DNA of 64,000 nucleotides from Pteria penguin (Eukaryota > Mollusca > Bivalvia > Pterioida > Pteriidae), in NCBI GenBank assembly GCA_035048485.1, contig CM068590.1:16835798-16899797 (forward strand), given 5' to 3'. Shown in pieces: positions 50,416-61,699 of this stretch; within the stretch, counting starts at the first letter, position 1; every line of letters begins with the position of its first letter. A program made the position numbers and the translations under genes. The notes beneath the pieces are model-generated. The model saw nothing but the letters and a program-made list of their open reading frames with translations. It ran no database searches and had not been told where the DNA came from.

Positions 50416-51354
50416 CTGTAAGAAAAGATCTATAGATGATACATTGAATGGATAAAACGAATCAGCAATTCCAACATTTACAACCGAGGCGTCACAGAAA
50501 TGCAGAAAACTTGAGAAACATATATAAAACATTCCAAGAAAAAAAAATGTCTTATTGGGCATATAAGAGCGCTATAGGGGAGTGAGAATAACAACGTCAC
50601 CTATTGTCTTATGCGATGCCGTTATATGCATTCAAAACGATAGCTCAGGAATAGGAATTCTGATGTAGAAATAATAAAAAATAATAATGAAATACTACTT
50701 ATTTTCGTATTTTACATGAGTTATCCTTTATACAAATACAAAAAGAAAATAGAAAGAAAAATGAAAAAGAAAATGAAGTAAGGAAAACAAATTTAAAAGA
50801 TATGTCAAGACAAGTGACCTGTTTTCTACAAATATGTATAATTTGAGTTATTGCACTCATTAATCTCTGGTAGGTTTCTGTTGTTCTCTCATCAAATGAG
50901 ATCTGATGTTACAATTCACTTTAGTTGAATTTGCATCAAATTACATACAAACATTAGAAATATATGACATACAGTGAAGATGTCTTTCTTAAATAAACTT
51001 AATAACAATACCTCTTGATATCGGTTGTTTTGGGATATCTTGTTTACTGAAATTGTAAATCATGGAAAAATACGTGGTGATCTTAACATTTTAATGGATA
51101 ATACTGGAATTATTTCAGTGCTTCTAATGAGTACAAGGACACATATACGTGTTTTACTTTTTAGGGAATGGTAATTCCCTGGACCACGCCCTCTATGTAA
51201 TCACAGAAATTGTCGTAATGCGCATGTCGTGTCGGGTCGATACCGCTGCTTGTAGACTATTAGTTCCCCATAGTGTCCTCAGCCAAATTTTAAGTGCCTC
51301 CTGATTACCCTGGGTTATATACATTGTACTTCAAATTTACAGTGCAAACAATTG

Positions 51355-51560
51355 TAGATTATTCTGAAACCAGAGAGTATCTCCCTCATTCACAGTTCTT
51401 TCCTTATATGAGTTCTTTGATTCTCTAGTTTAGGTCTTTTTCGTAATAAATTTGCTCTTCAAGTATTTATTCTTTCCATTTCTATTGCTTAGGTCCTGAA
51501 CATCACTGAAGACACACAAGATGTCGAAATGGGCATATGGTGCAGCAAACTAATGTACGT
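51355..51560 (+). repeat. Family B repeat end with hammerhead, second copy
   Basis: Matches 12300-12540 in order (GAGTATCTCCCTCATTCA ... CATCACTGAAGA). It lies upstream of the VWA7-like gene on the opposite strand. Confidence 0.5.
51500..51543 (+). ncRNA. Hammerhead ribozyme copy, weakened stem II
   Basis: ACATCA, CTGAAGA, CACACAAGATGTC, GAA, ATGGGCAT, A, TGGTGC. The core and an allowed cleavage base are kept, but the first stem II pair is C-C and one stem I pair is lost. Confidence 0.65.
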
Positions 51561-52129
51561 AAGTATGTTTTAATATTTATTATAAACAGAACCTAAATGA
51601 GACATATTTGTCTACATGGTCTATAATTGTAATCCATATTCCTGTTTAAAAAACAATATGTTTTTTTTATTTTAATACTATAACACATATATTTTAACCT
51701 GCGTACGTACTATACAACACTACCCCGCAAATGGAAATTGAGATAAGGGGTTTTATATGTAAAGATTAAAATGTTTTACCTTCATGGGCAAGCGATGTCA
51801 ATTTGGTTATTCGTCTTAGGTTACAAATGTGAGAAATGTATGGAAAACTTCCTCATTTTTTAGTGTTTATCAACAAATAACTAGTAGTGGTATGTAAGGT
51901 TATGGACATACAGGCATCTCTCACTTCATTATTCGTTGCATGATGTCCTTTATTTTGAAAACAAAACCTTTAAGATTTGATAAATGAGTTGGTATGCACA
52001 GATGTTTGTTATTTAAAACGATCAAATAGACAAACCGTCGCGGTTGGGATAGAAAGATTTTAGTTACGTAACACCGGGAATATAAAACCCATATTACGAT
52101 TCATAAATTTACATCTAATATAAGTAAGC

Positions 52130-52378
52130 AGGCGTGGCCTAGTGGATAAGGTGATCGGCTCGTGATTGAGAATCCCGGATCCGACTCTCGCTCTTGGCGC
52201 AGGGGTGTTCTGTCTTTCGGATGAGACAGTAAAAACTGAGGTCCCATGTCACGGTAGGCACGTAAAAGATCCCTCACTGCTTCGGGTGGGTCCGTTGCAA
52301 AGGTCCGAATTTTTTATGCAATGCATCAGTGCATCAGGCAACAATCGTAGAGTGACACAAAACAATATTCAATCAAAC
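52130..52378 (+). repeat. tRNA-headed SINE, family 1
   Basis: Head GGCGTGGCCTAGTGGATAAG, slightly decayed B-box, complete body and CAATCAAAC tail. Confidence 0.8.
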
Positions 52379-52892
52379 TAATGTAAGAACACGATATAAA
52401 ATATCTTGGAAAAACAGCTGCCTATATATATATATATAGTATATTGAAAAAATAGATAAATAAATAAATGAACTAGACAAAAATATCATATTTAAAACTG
52501 TCTCATAATTGGACATTAATAACATTAAATCTAATAATAAGAAAACTTCCAACATCTCAAATACAAGACATCGATGCCCTTTAATATTTGGATAAATTAA
52601 TATACAGTGAAATCACATATCTTCAAACGATCATGATCCTCGAATCAGCGTAAGTAAAAAGAGAAAAAAATTATCACGCAGTAGCTACAAGAAAAGTTGA
52701 TGGACAGACATTATCAATTAAACCATAAATTTAAATAGAAAGATACTGATTCTTTTAGGAATCTGTGATAATCAATGCCTATTTTGCTTTGTAAAGTAGA
52801 TGTTCTTAGTTTACCAATACCCAACCCAAAAACTGTTTTGTACTTTTTTTTATTTGATGCCTCTACTTTTTTGATGGCACTGAAATACTTAC

Positions 52893-52917
52893 CTTTAGCT
52901 GTTCTATGTACTAAACC
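52893..52917 (-). other. Possible 25-nt noncoding exon upstream of the VWA7-like gene
   Basis: On the minus strand a 25-nt segment is bounded by ATTGTTTTGCAG and AAAG|GTAAGT, both good splice signals. It could feed the acceptor at 50416. Chance occurrence in AT-rich DNA is possible. Confidence 0.25.
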
Positions 52918-52959
52918 CTGCAAAACAATGGGTTTACAGTTAGTATAAGCGTGAGTCAA

Positions 52960-54440
52960 ACTATTGCAAGACTTACCAATGGACCACGCTATCTATCCAG
53001 TCAGTAACATATTAAAATCTATTATCGCTGATTTGGAGAGCACCGTATCCTTGTACAACAAGTATATATTTAAGTTGCAGATGGTCAAATGTATATTGTG
53101 TTTCTTAATGACCTAGTTTCTGCACTGGTATTTTTTTTTTTTGAAAACTGAGTATCAGCTTTCAAAAAGATTGCAGGTTTCTGTGTTAACCTTGAAATTT
53201 CACGGCTATGCGCTAAGGTAAATAGGAAGTGTAAAATTTGGCAGTTTATCAACGTTTACTTTAACAACCACAACAAACCAGGTTGAATATTTTATTTATC
53301 TGATTTCAAATACTGTAACCGCATTACAAAAAATATAACTTATGTTTTTCTTTGTCAGTTTTATTAAAAAATATTTCAGGTTAGAATATGTTAATATTTT
53401 ACGTTGAAAATAAAAATACATAGTTATAGACATTGACATGAATTAGCCTACATGATACATGAATGGTTCTTGAAGTTTGCTAATCTTTTTTATTGTTGTT
53501 GCATAGGCGGATCTAGAAATTTTTTGAAAGTGGGTGCGTTTGCAGTCTCGCATGGCTAATGTTTTGCACTATTTGGTCCGGAAAGGGGATGGGGTTCAAC
53601 CCTAAAATGGTCGAAAATGACCCTTGTTTGGTAAAATGTTCTGACTAAAGGGGGATTGCAACCCCCTTCTAAATCCGGCAATCTGTTGTTTGGTTATCAA
53701 ATTGAGTGTAAATATTTTGTTGTGAACACACTTTTCCTGTTACAGTATTTTGCTCTTTCATTTCATGTGCAAATTTGCAATTTGGTGAAATAAAAATGAT
53801 CAATTAAATTATGATATATACTTGCAAAACTTGTATATAAAAAGAGTTTCCATTTATATATGCATGAATATTTAAGTGATAATTAACCAGCGATTTTCCA
53901 CCAGTGGATAGTGAGACGGATCATGCATATAAAGTACTAGTAAATAGTGTTTCAGACTTGCATATAGAATTCCTAAAGTATGCAGGCCTTGTATCAGAGA
54001 TTGTACAGATAAAGATATAAAAAATTGTTTTATATTTGTTCTTTGAGAGATGTCTTTTAAATAATTGCTGACATCCAACAAAGACATTCAAGAGCATTTC
54101 TAGTTGTCAGGATATACTGACAACTTAACATGATATATTTTTTCTCATTTTTTTTTTCATTTACAGTATGTTGAATACATAATTCTATAACTAGATGAAG
54201 AATCTAGAGATACTTTCCTAATATGTTATAAGCTTAAATTTAAATTCAAGTATAAAAGCTGTATGATATATATTGTACAATGATCTCCATTTATGCACAA
54301 AGCACTGATTAAGACTTCCCCTTTTTCAGATACATTTAGGTCATTTGAAAGAGGGATCAAGTCCAGGTATATTTCCATAGAACAGACAACAGACAAAATC
54401 TACCGATCGTAGCAATTGCATCTCTGTAAGGAATTCCACG
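52960..54440. other. Intergenic, nothing recognised
   Basis: Only the dispersed purine-rich repeat at about 53500-53690 stands out. Confidence 0.4.
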
Positions 54441-54649
54441 AAACGAAATTTCCCACCACAAAACCCTACAATCTATTGATTTCTCTGAATCTGGTCCCCT
54501 TTCTAAGGATATCGTATTCGAGGAATGTGTAAACACAACCTATGCATCTGGGCCACATCTTACAGATAAAGATCAGAACGAGAGTTACTCCCTGCGAAAC
54601 AATACCTTAATCTCTATTAGCAGTTAGACTTTATCTTTTCCAGTATGTT

Positions 54650-55330
54650 CTGTAGCAAAATTTATTTTTGATAGTCTAGGTATTATATTTTACACTGGAC
54701 TTGCATGTTATACAGATCTTGTTTTTGTACTTTTAAGTATGGGTGAAGGAATATATTACTTGAATTACTTATATAATGGTGTTGATAATCTCAGCGTTGA
54801 GAACTATTTTTTTTTCCAACATTGATGAAACTGAGACGTCATTCTACAAAGTTTGAATTAAGTCGTATATTTGGAGTATCTGAGAAATCTGTTATAAATA
54901 TGTTGGTTATATGGATCAGTTTCATGGCTAGACAATGGAGAGAGATAAACATCTGTCCAGAGAAAGATGAAGTTAATTCGTTCACTCCTTCAGATTTCTT
55001 CAGTAAATTCCCTTCCACTCGTATTATTATTGATGGCACTGAATGTTCTACATGTCAGTATTAAGGAATCCAGACAGCCCAGAGCTGAACAATGTACTTT
55101 TTCTGACCATAAAAACAGAAAATACTGTGAAGGTATTGGCAGGTGCAACACCTGGAGATAAAGAATTATCCAACAAACTTGTTCACATAGAAAGAATAAT
55201 TGGTCTGGCTATGACATAAAACATTTTTAATTATCCTTTAAATAACACTAAAACAAAACTTGCAAGTGAAATAATATTTATTTGTTTTATGCTCAGTAAC
55301 TTTAGGTATGTAAATGTACTCGACTATCTG
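54650..55330 (+). pseudogene. DDE_Tnp_4-type transposase, internally deleted
   Basis: Plus strand: the lead-in DLVFVLLSMG and NYLYNGVDNLSVENYFFF, then frame 54822-55064 with MKLRRHSTKFELSRIFGVSE (HTH) and FSKFPSTRIIIDGTECST (first catalytic Asp). After a shift, SRQPRAEQCTFSDHKNRK, then GATPGDKELSNKLVHIERII, which carries the catalytic Glu. The stretch with the middle Asp is deleted and stops follow. DDE_Tnp_4 transposases occur in PIF/Harbinger and ISL2EU transposons; the neighbour at 57100-58195 favours ISL2EU. Confidence 0.75.
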
Positions 55331-55390
55331 AATAGGACCCAACATCCTATATGTAACTAATTTCAAACATACTTTGAAGTTTGTAAGTTA

Positions 55391-56726
55391 CGAGGGATGT
55401 TCCGAAATTATTGTTACTTTGGCGATTTCTTTTTGATAGAAGTAATTGTGATCATTTTACTTTGCCCTGTCCTTCGAAGTACTCCCCCTCTGCATTTATG
55501 CATCGTTTCAACCGATCAATCCACTTTTGGAAACAGTTTTCGTACTCTTGAATTGGTATACTCATAAGATACTGGTGAATGGCAGAGCCAAGGGCATTTC
55601 TTGATTTATATTTTTTTTCCAGATAGGTGAAATTTTAGTATGGGGAACAAGAAAAAGTCACAGGGGGCCAAGTCTGGTGAAAATGCAGGGTGGGGGAGGA
55701 CAGTGACCTTTTCTGCCTTCAAAAACTCCGTTACAATACGCGCTTTGTGTGCTGGCGCATTGTCATGCAAGAGCCTGGGGTACTTCAAACCTGTATGTGG
55801 GCGGCGGCGTTTGTAGACTTTCTTCAGTTTTCGAAGTACAACGTCTCTATAATACTTTGCTGTGACAGTTTTGCCTTTCGGAACAGGGATTTGCATGATT
55901 GGACCCTTGTTATCAAAGAATATGACATACAAAACCTTCCTCACGGTGCGTATTCTTTTAGCAATGCCAGGGCGCCTGGCGTTTTTGTTTGCCCAGATTC
56001 GATTAGAGCATTTTCTTTTGGGCTCGAAAAAATACACCCATGTTTCATCACCTGTGACCAAATTATCAAAAGCCTTTTTGCTGTATTTTGGGTATTTCTT
56101 CAATAAGGATATGGCCTTGTCAACCCCGGACCTCCTTTGTCGTCAATTAGTAAATGGGGTATCTACCTGGCATTGATCTTGCCCAGCTTAAAATGTTTCT
56201 TTAAAATACAGTGAATACGTGCTAAAGACAAGCCTGTCATTTTAGTTAACTGCCTGACAGTGTACCTTGCATCTTTTTCAAGGATTTGCCGAATTCGTTC
56301 AATGTTATGCTTTGTTGTTGTTGTTGCAGGGCGACCTGTGTGAGCAGCATCTTTCAGCTGCTGGTGTCCCGACTTAAATCGAGCAACCCACCTACAAATA
56401 GTCATATATGACATTTGACCCTTCCCATAAATATCACACACCTCACGATGAATATCTACCGCCTTTAAGCCAAGTAGAGACCTACCTTTGATATAGGCCC
56501 TAATTTCAATTACGTTTTGCTCTCTTGCCAACCATATTTATATAGAGTGTAACGAGTACGCTACAAAACAATGTACACAGCACCAAGGTCAGTGTAATTG
56601 TGAGTGAGAAATTTACCTATACCACACTTCAGATATCACGCTATCGCCATGAGGTAGTTTTAAGCTCATTTAGCACTATTTCCACGAGATATTGCGCAAG
56701 TAACAATAATTTCGGAACACCCCTCG
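55391..56726 (-). mobile_element. Mariner element with intact terminal repeats
   Basis: 1336 bp bounded by inverted repeats beginning CGAGGGATGTTCCGAAATTA and CGAGGGGTGTTCCGAAATTA, about 29 bp with one mismatch, and a TA at each side (55389-55390, 56727-56728). The enclosed transposase reads on the minus strand. It sits between two parts of an older transposon and is therefore younger than it. Confidence 0.9.
55606..56531 (-). pseudogene. Mariner transposase, one stop and one frameshift
   Basis: Frame 56531-56163 has the N-terminal helix-turn-helix (YGKGQMSYMTICRWVARFKS) and GRPATTTTKHNI linker. Frame 56103-55606 has the catalytic domain: GDETWVYFFEP, LLHDNAPAHKA and FSPDLAPCDFFLFP, a D,D34D triad as in true mariners. 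Between them a TAG replaces the Trp expected after KINAR, and a one-base-type shift follows within about 60 nt. Otherwise well kept, suggesting a fairly recent loss. Confidence 0.9.
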
Positions 56727-57099
56727 TATCATATAATGAACATGTGTATAAGTATTGTGTTGATTAATCACTTATTTTTCAATACTATATTAAATATCAT
56801 TATGTGATTTACAATGTAAATTACCACTGCTATGCTGTTTTTATAAGTGCCTATCTCGATCATCTTACATGTAATTAAATGTTGAGTTTATAAACATAAC
56901 AAATTAATATGAAAACATATAATCCTAGTCATATGAAATGCTTTCCTTTCTTCATATTACCTTAACATGCCATACATGTGTGCTACCTAATTATAAAAAC
57001 GAAGTACTATCATATGTTTGACAATCAGAACATCTTAATTTATATTACAGAGAAAATGCTAAAAGTTGTATTTGTAAAAAGTTCTTGAAAGAAAATCTA

Positions 57100-58195
57100 T
57101 CTGACACAGCTTGTTTGAAATACTTTCAAAAATGACTTCAATTTTTGCAACATATTTTCAATAAAAACATCATCCCTTAAAACCTTTATGCATTTCATGT
57201 CCTCAAAAGTATAAATTACTAAAATACATTCTCTCCCCTTTTTATGCACAGTACCTGCCCTGGTACAGTTTTGTATTTGCATTTCTTGTGTGAGATATGT
57301 AACGGTAGAGGATACTATGTTTGACAGTCTTACAGTATATAAGTATTTCACTTCTACTACCATTTCCTCGTTAATAAAGCATCAGAGGAAGCAGCTAAAT
57401 ATGGATATGGTCTTTTCAAACAAAGATGCCACATGTATTTGTTTTAGACCCACTTTGTTGTTCAAACAGCTCTAAGGCTGTATTTTCATATTTATAGCCA
57501 TGCACTAGTGGAGGATCATTAATTTCATCATTTGATACATTTACAAGTGAATTAGCTAGCTTCTACATGTCAGTTTTAACAGCAACCTTGGCAATATGAG
57601 TAAATTCTAAAACACCTCTCAAGAAACCACAATTTATTATCTGACTGACCTAAAGTTTTACATTCCATCTCTATTATATTTTCATGTGTGATTGAAATGA
57701 TGTTAGGCATTTCCAAAAACTTATCTTACAATTTTGATTTACAATAATCATGGTCCACATGAAGGGCATATGGATTGGCTATCATGTATGATTGTGATAC
57801 TGGAAGCTGGTTAAAAGTAGGATGATTAAGACAAACACTGCGAAAATAACGTGGATACTCTAGCATTTGCCTGTATGTTTTAGATTTTTGGGTCAAAATT
57901 TACCCTTTAAACACCTTTGGTTATATTAAGGGGTGAGGATTTAATGGGGTTGCCATGGAAAGGTCTAGTTGCATGAAAAGTTTGAATCTTTTAAGTGTAC
58001 GTATCCTCAGCTATAAACTCTTTACAAGAAGAAAATTGTGTCAGACCATATAAAACAGCACATACATGCTTGCAATGAGCATCAGGACACATACCAGCTG
58101 CATATTCACACGGACAGTTGAAAATACATCCATCCTAATCAAATGTACTTGGTAGGAGACATAAGTTTTTCATTTGTGCACAGCATTGTGCAGTG
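57100..58195 (-). pseudogene. YqaJ-type nuclease with SWIM zinc finger, decayed
   Basis: Minus strand, several frames. SWIM-type finger NCPCEYAAGMCPDAHCKHVC (C-x-C ... C-x-H) lies at about 58045-58115. ITHENIIEMECKTLGQSDNK and LWFLERCFRI (about 57620-57700) match the start of the YqaJ recombinase fold. PYLAASSDALLTR and EVKYLYTVR (about 57340-57420) supply the D ... E-x-K nuclease residues, and ILVIYTFEDMKCIKVLRDDV (about 57160-57220) the end. Stops and shifts throughout. Such YqaJ plus SWIM proteins accompany DDE_Tnp_4 transposases in ISL2EU elements. Confidence 0.7.
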
Positions 58196-58389
58196 GCATT
58201 AAATATATTATCTTTGCAACAAAGATATAGAGTTATAAATATAAATATAAAATTTACTTCCCAATAGAAAAACTGTCTGAACATGAGAATAATTTACCAA
58301 ACCCCCCCCCCCCCCCCCCCGAATTTTTGAATTGATGTATTTAAAAAAATCTATGATAAATATAGAACATATATACCTTTCAATTTTGT

Positions 58390-58433
58390 GCACCATATGC
58401 GCATTTCGACAAGTTATGTCTCTTCAGTGATGC
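58390..58433 (-). ncRNA. Hammerhead ribozyme, type I, complete core
   Basis: Read 5' to 3' on the minus strand: stem I strand GCATCA, core CTGAAGA, stem II GACA with loop TAACT and TGTC, core GAA, short stem III ATGCGCAT (A15.1 and U16.1 present), cleavage base A, then stem I strand TGGTGC. Stem I pairs over six base pairs (one G-U). Every invariant core base of the hammerhead fold is present and the cleavage triplet AUA obeys the NUH rule. Penelope-like elements are known to carry minimal hammerheads with a very short stem III. Predicted to self-cleave, perhaps as a dimer. Confidence 0.8.
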
Positions 58434-58799
58434 TCGTGGCCGAATGATTGATTCTCACAATATATAAAAATATGAAGAGCAGTGTTAAAGCTAAAATGAC
58501 CGAAAAGTGAACCAAAGAATCTATCTAAGGACAGAGCTATGCATGAGGGAGATGCCCTGCTCTGTATTGTAATATTTATTTAATGTTTAGCGGAATATAT
58601 ATGGCCGAAATAATTCTGAAAGTTTGGATCGTTTATGGACATAATAGTATGATAATACTCAATATTTTTATGAAAAATTTTACTGAGATGATAACTGTAT
58701 AGAGCAATGACTTAGTGAATTCCGGCTCGTAACAGAACAGTTCAAAAAGTTGTCAGGCAGGAGAAACGCACAATTGTATCCATTGGAATGATAATTATC

Positions 58800-59400
58800 T
58801 GCTGGAAAACGCCACTCCCCAAACCATGAAGATATTGTCTTATGGATTCTTTAGCATCTCAATGATATCGTCTTCAGTGTACAGTTTCGAAATATCAAAG
58901 GTATTCATGTTTGTGATATGATTAAAGTTTGAGATTTGCGAACTCATTAATTTAGTAGAATTCTTAATGGTTCACAATGACCCCGCGTCTGGAGCATACT
59001 GCTGTGCAGCGGTATATGTGTGATTATGTTTGTTTGTAAAATAAAGGCTAGACTGACCACCTGAACGTACCTTCGATGAATTGATGTTCATATAGTTTTG
59101 GTGATGGAGTTAAAGTTTTCTAGTATTCAAAGTCCGAGAAATCGATGATAGGATTATTAGGAATTCAAGGCGATGAATGAAGTTTCCTTATCAGAATATT
59201 GAAAGAGTATGCCTTTGATAACATCGGGGTCAACGAAAACTGAATTGCCCTACGAACGATACTGAGATCACTCGTCACGACATGGCTACATGGAGGATAT
59301 GAATAGAATGAAGAGCAAGTAAAAGGTTTGGTGTTCTTGGAAAGGTTAGAGAAGTCCACACATGCCGTATCTATCATGCCCGTGTCCTGAAACGTCGCCT
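58800..59400 (-). pseudogene. Penelope-like element remnant (family B), RT palm deleted
   Basis: Minus strand frame 59377-59165 has VTSDLSIVRR and an IRKLHSSP motif like the KLHK-P block upstream of the RT palm. 58990-58800 then reads NTFDISKLYT fused to EDDIIEMLKNP and a DNIFMVWG-like end. In related elements FDFSTLYT and the DDII.MLEFL helix are separated by about 60 residues, so this copy has an internal deletion. About 370 bp further on the same strand it ends in the hammerhead ribozyme at 58390-58433. Confidence 0.5.
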
Positions 59401-59659
59401 ATTTATCATGTGCGAAGTACTGAATAGAAATTTAGTGGTCAGTTAACTCCCCAGCCAACTTCTGATGCAAATTCTAGTTCTGGTCAGAATTCTGTCCCTA
59501 ACGCTTGTTCAGTTGGAATAGGGTCACTGACAATTTGGAATTACTAGAAAAAGTCACATTACTAATAAGTGTTTGAAACTTAAGAAATGAAATGACATGA
59601 CATTGTCAAACGCTAGATACTAGGAAAACATTAATTATTTGTTAATGTGATACACCCAT

Positions 59660-60693
59660 TTCTGTTGATTTCATCAAAGATGATAATCAGGAGTGCTGAT
59701 TTTGAGCAGACTTTTGTTAGTGGTTGAGTTTTATGATAAGGTATATACCTAGGCTCTATTGGTGTTGTCTATCATAGAATAAGTCTGAAGCCATATTATC
59801 ATTGGATTCGTTGTTGTAGGTGTCTGACGTCCAGATTCCTGCAAGGCTTTCTCTTGTTGTTAGGCTATGATAAATCCGTAGGCAATGTTGTAGCCGATCC
59901 CAATGTTGTTTGAAAATTTACTTCAAAGGTTGTGTCTGATGATGATTAAAGATAATTGTGTGTATCATTACCAGTGATTGTATTATTACACTTATTAATC
60001 TAATTGTAGATTCAACTTTGGTTGCCCTTGCAATTTCTACAGTACACTTTAAAATGTTCCATAGCTTTTTGTAAATCACTGTATTAACATGTATTTATTT
60101 CAGTACAGTTTTAGTCCAATCATCTGTGAGTAGAGTTTTTCTTTTTGTTATAAATGATCATGTAAATGTATTTGAGTTTTCTGTGATTTAGTGCAATAAG
60201 GTTACATTTCGGTGAAATAAATCACTCACATAAAACAAGCAAAGTTTGTAGAATAAAATAGTGAATACGTTTGGTTTTTACCCATCCCAGTAAAGGTGAC
60301 GCATTTAATCTATACGAAAACTCTACGTATCAAAGAGTCTAGAATTATCTCCTAAACGAGACGAAGATACAGAGATATAAGACATGGTGAAGGCATACTA
60401 CTCTGCTTTATATAATGCTACCACACAGGAAGTCACCCAGGCGGATGGTGATTACTGAGCACGGGGATGGTGTAATGCAGTCTAGATTTCGGATCATCAC
60501 CTACCTGACGTCATATAAGTTGAAGATCATGTCCGGATATTTGTCGATATAAATTTTAGTACAATACATGAAGGACATAAAATGTGTCCATAGAATAATT
60601 ATATACTTGTGGTTGATTTGTTTTACATACAGTTCATTTACTTGACCAACGATTATATTCTGTAATTATTTGTAGCCCGGTAAGCAGTTGAAA

Positions 60694-60743
<50 letters not shown>

Positions 60744-61390
60744 ATTGAAATAGTTTACTTGGTTCAGGGAAGGTAGGTTTATTGAAATAATAATTAAATA
60801 GAAATACACCTACAATATCTTGTGATGTCATATTCAGACAAGTGCGAACCCCAGTTGAACTGAGGTGAGACCAGGTGCTCAGGAGGAGTGAGCGTCACCT
60901 GCACAACCCGTCGCAAATGTTCTGCAACAACTCTTCACGTTTAGAAAGTACAATAAATAGCTTAATATTACTTATATGGCAATGGTAACTTGTACAACTT
61001 CTTACGAAAACTTCTACAACCTACCTATTGCACTTCACCTGACGTAATATACACATTGAAGAACACACATTGTCATCAAATTTTTTGCAGCCGTATCAAT
61101 TTTAGACATATAGACGAACGTCAAACATAGGTCAACTCTCCTATGCAATATATTCAATACTTAAAATAGTTCCAACTTTGATAATCTATTACCTTTTATC
61201 TAGTATCATATAAATACTCGATCCTCTGTGAGAATTTGTGATTACTTAACTGATAGCAGTAATATATAGATATCAAAGTCCTCCACAGGGAGTACATATA
61301 AGCATAAAAGATACCACTCTTTTTCACAAATTTTCTGACATTTATCAAGGGAAAAAAAATAATCAATAAAATCGTAATTTGTTCACCACT
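59660..61390. other. Intergenic with a family A repeat end
   Basis: 60825-60935 is a copy of the family A end (CGAACCCCAGTTGAACTGAG). The (ATT)n lies at 60698-60742. No genes seen. Confidence 0.45.
60698..60742. repeat. (ATT)n microsatellite
   Basis: Fifteen or so ATT units; produces a poly-Asn frame on the minus strand that is not a gene. Confidence 0.95.
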
Positions 61391-61393
61391 TGT

Positions 61394-61561
61394 GTAAAAT
61401 CCATCATTACGTTATAACGATATAATGTAAACTACAATAAACAATTAATGAAGTCATAACCTACACACATGTATAATACATATTATTAATATTAATCATA
61501 TATCATAAAACTGTTTATTGTCAGTTACGTTACATCGTTATAATGTAATGATGGATTTTAT
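61394..61561. mobile_element. Foldback element, arms about 36 bp
   Basis: AAAATCCATCATTACGTTAT at the left is mirrored by the reverse complement at 61525-61560 with few differences. The centre is AT-rich. Confidence 0.6.
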
Positions 61562-61699
61562 ATACATGTATATTGTTAAGGTTCACTGTACATTGTCACC
61601 AAGACGTTAGAGCTATTCAGTAATAACTGTTTGAAGTTGTCTTTCTTACTCTGCTTTATTTACCTTATTATGGGAACTTTATACATTGAAGTAGGATGA

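Larger units (their letters stand above)
50416..52130. other. Upstream region of the VWA7-like gene
   Basis: Contains the family B hammerhead repeat at 51355-51560. No clear TATA or initiator could be tied to the gene. Confidence 0.35.
54440..58195. mobile_element. Decayed ISL2EU-like compound transposon, split by a mariner
   Basis: Convergent transposase (plus) and YqaJ/SWIM (minus) remnants lie on either side of the mariner at 55391-56726. From recall, ISL2EU transposons encode exactly this pair. Terminal inverted repeats were not found by eye, so the outer limits are guesses. Confidence 0.5.

Noticed and set aside
51205..51240. Possible fifth hammerhead (TTGTCGTAATGCGCATGTCG)
   Set aside because: The GAA core reads GTA and no CTGANGA partner is present.
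55690..56176. Plus-strand frames across the mariner
   Set aside because: Antisense to the D,D34D transposase, which has clear motifs on the minus strand.
60634..60831. Poly-Asn frame on the minus strand
   Set aside because: Translation of the (ATT)n microsatellite.
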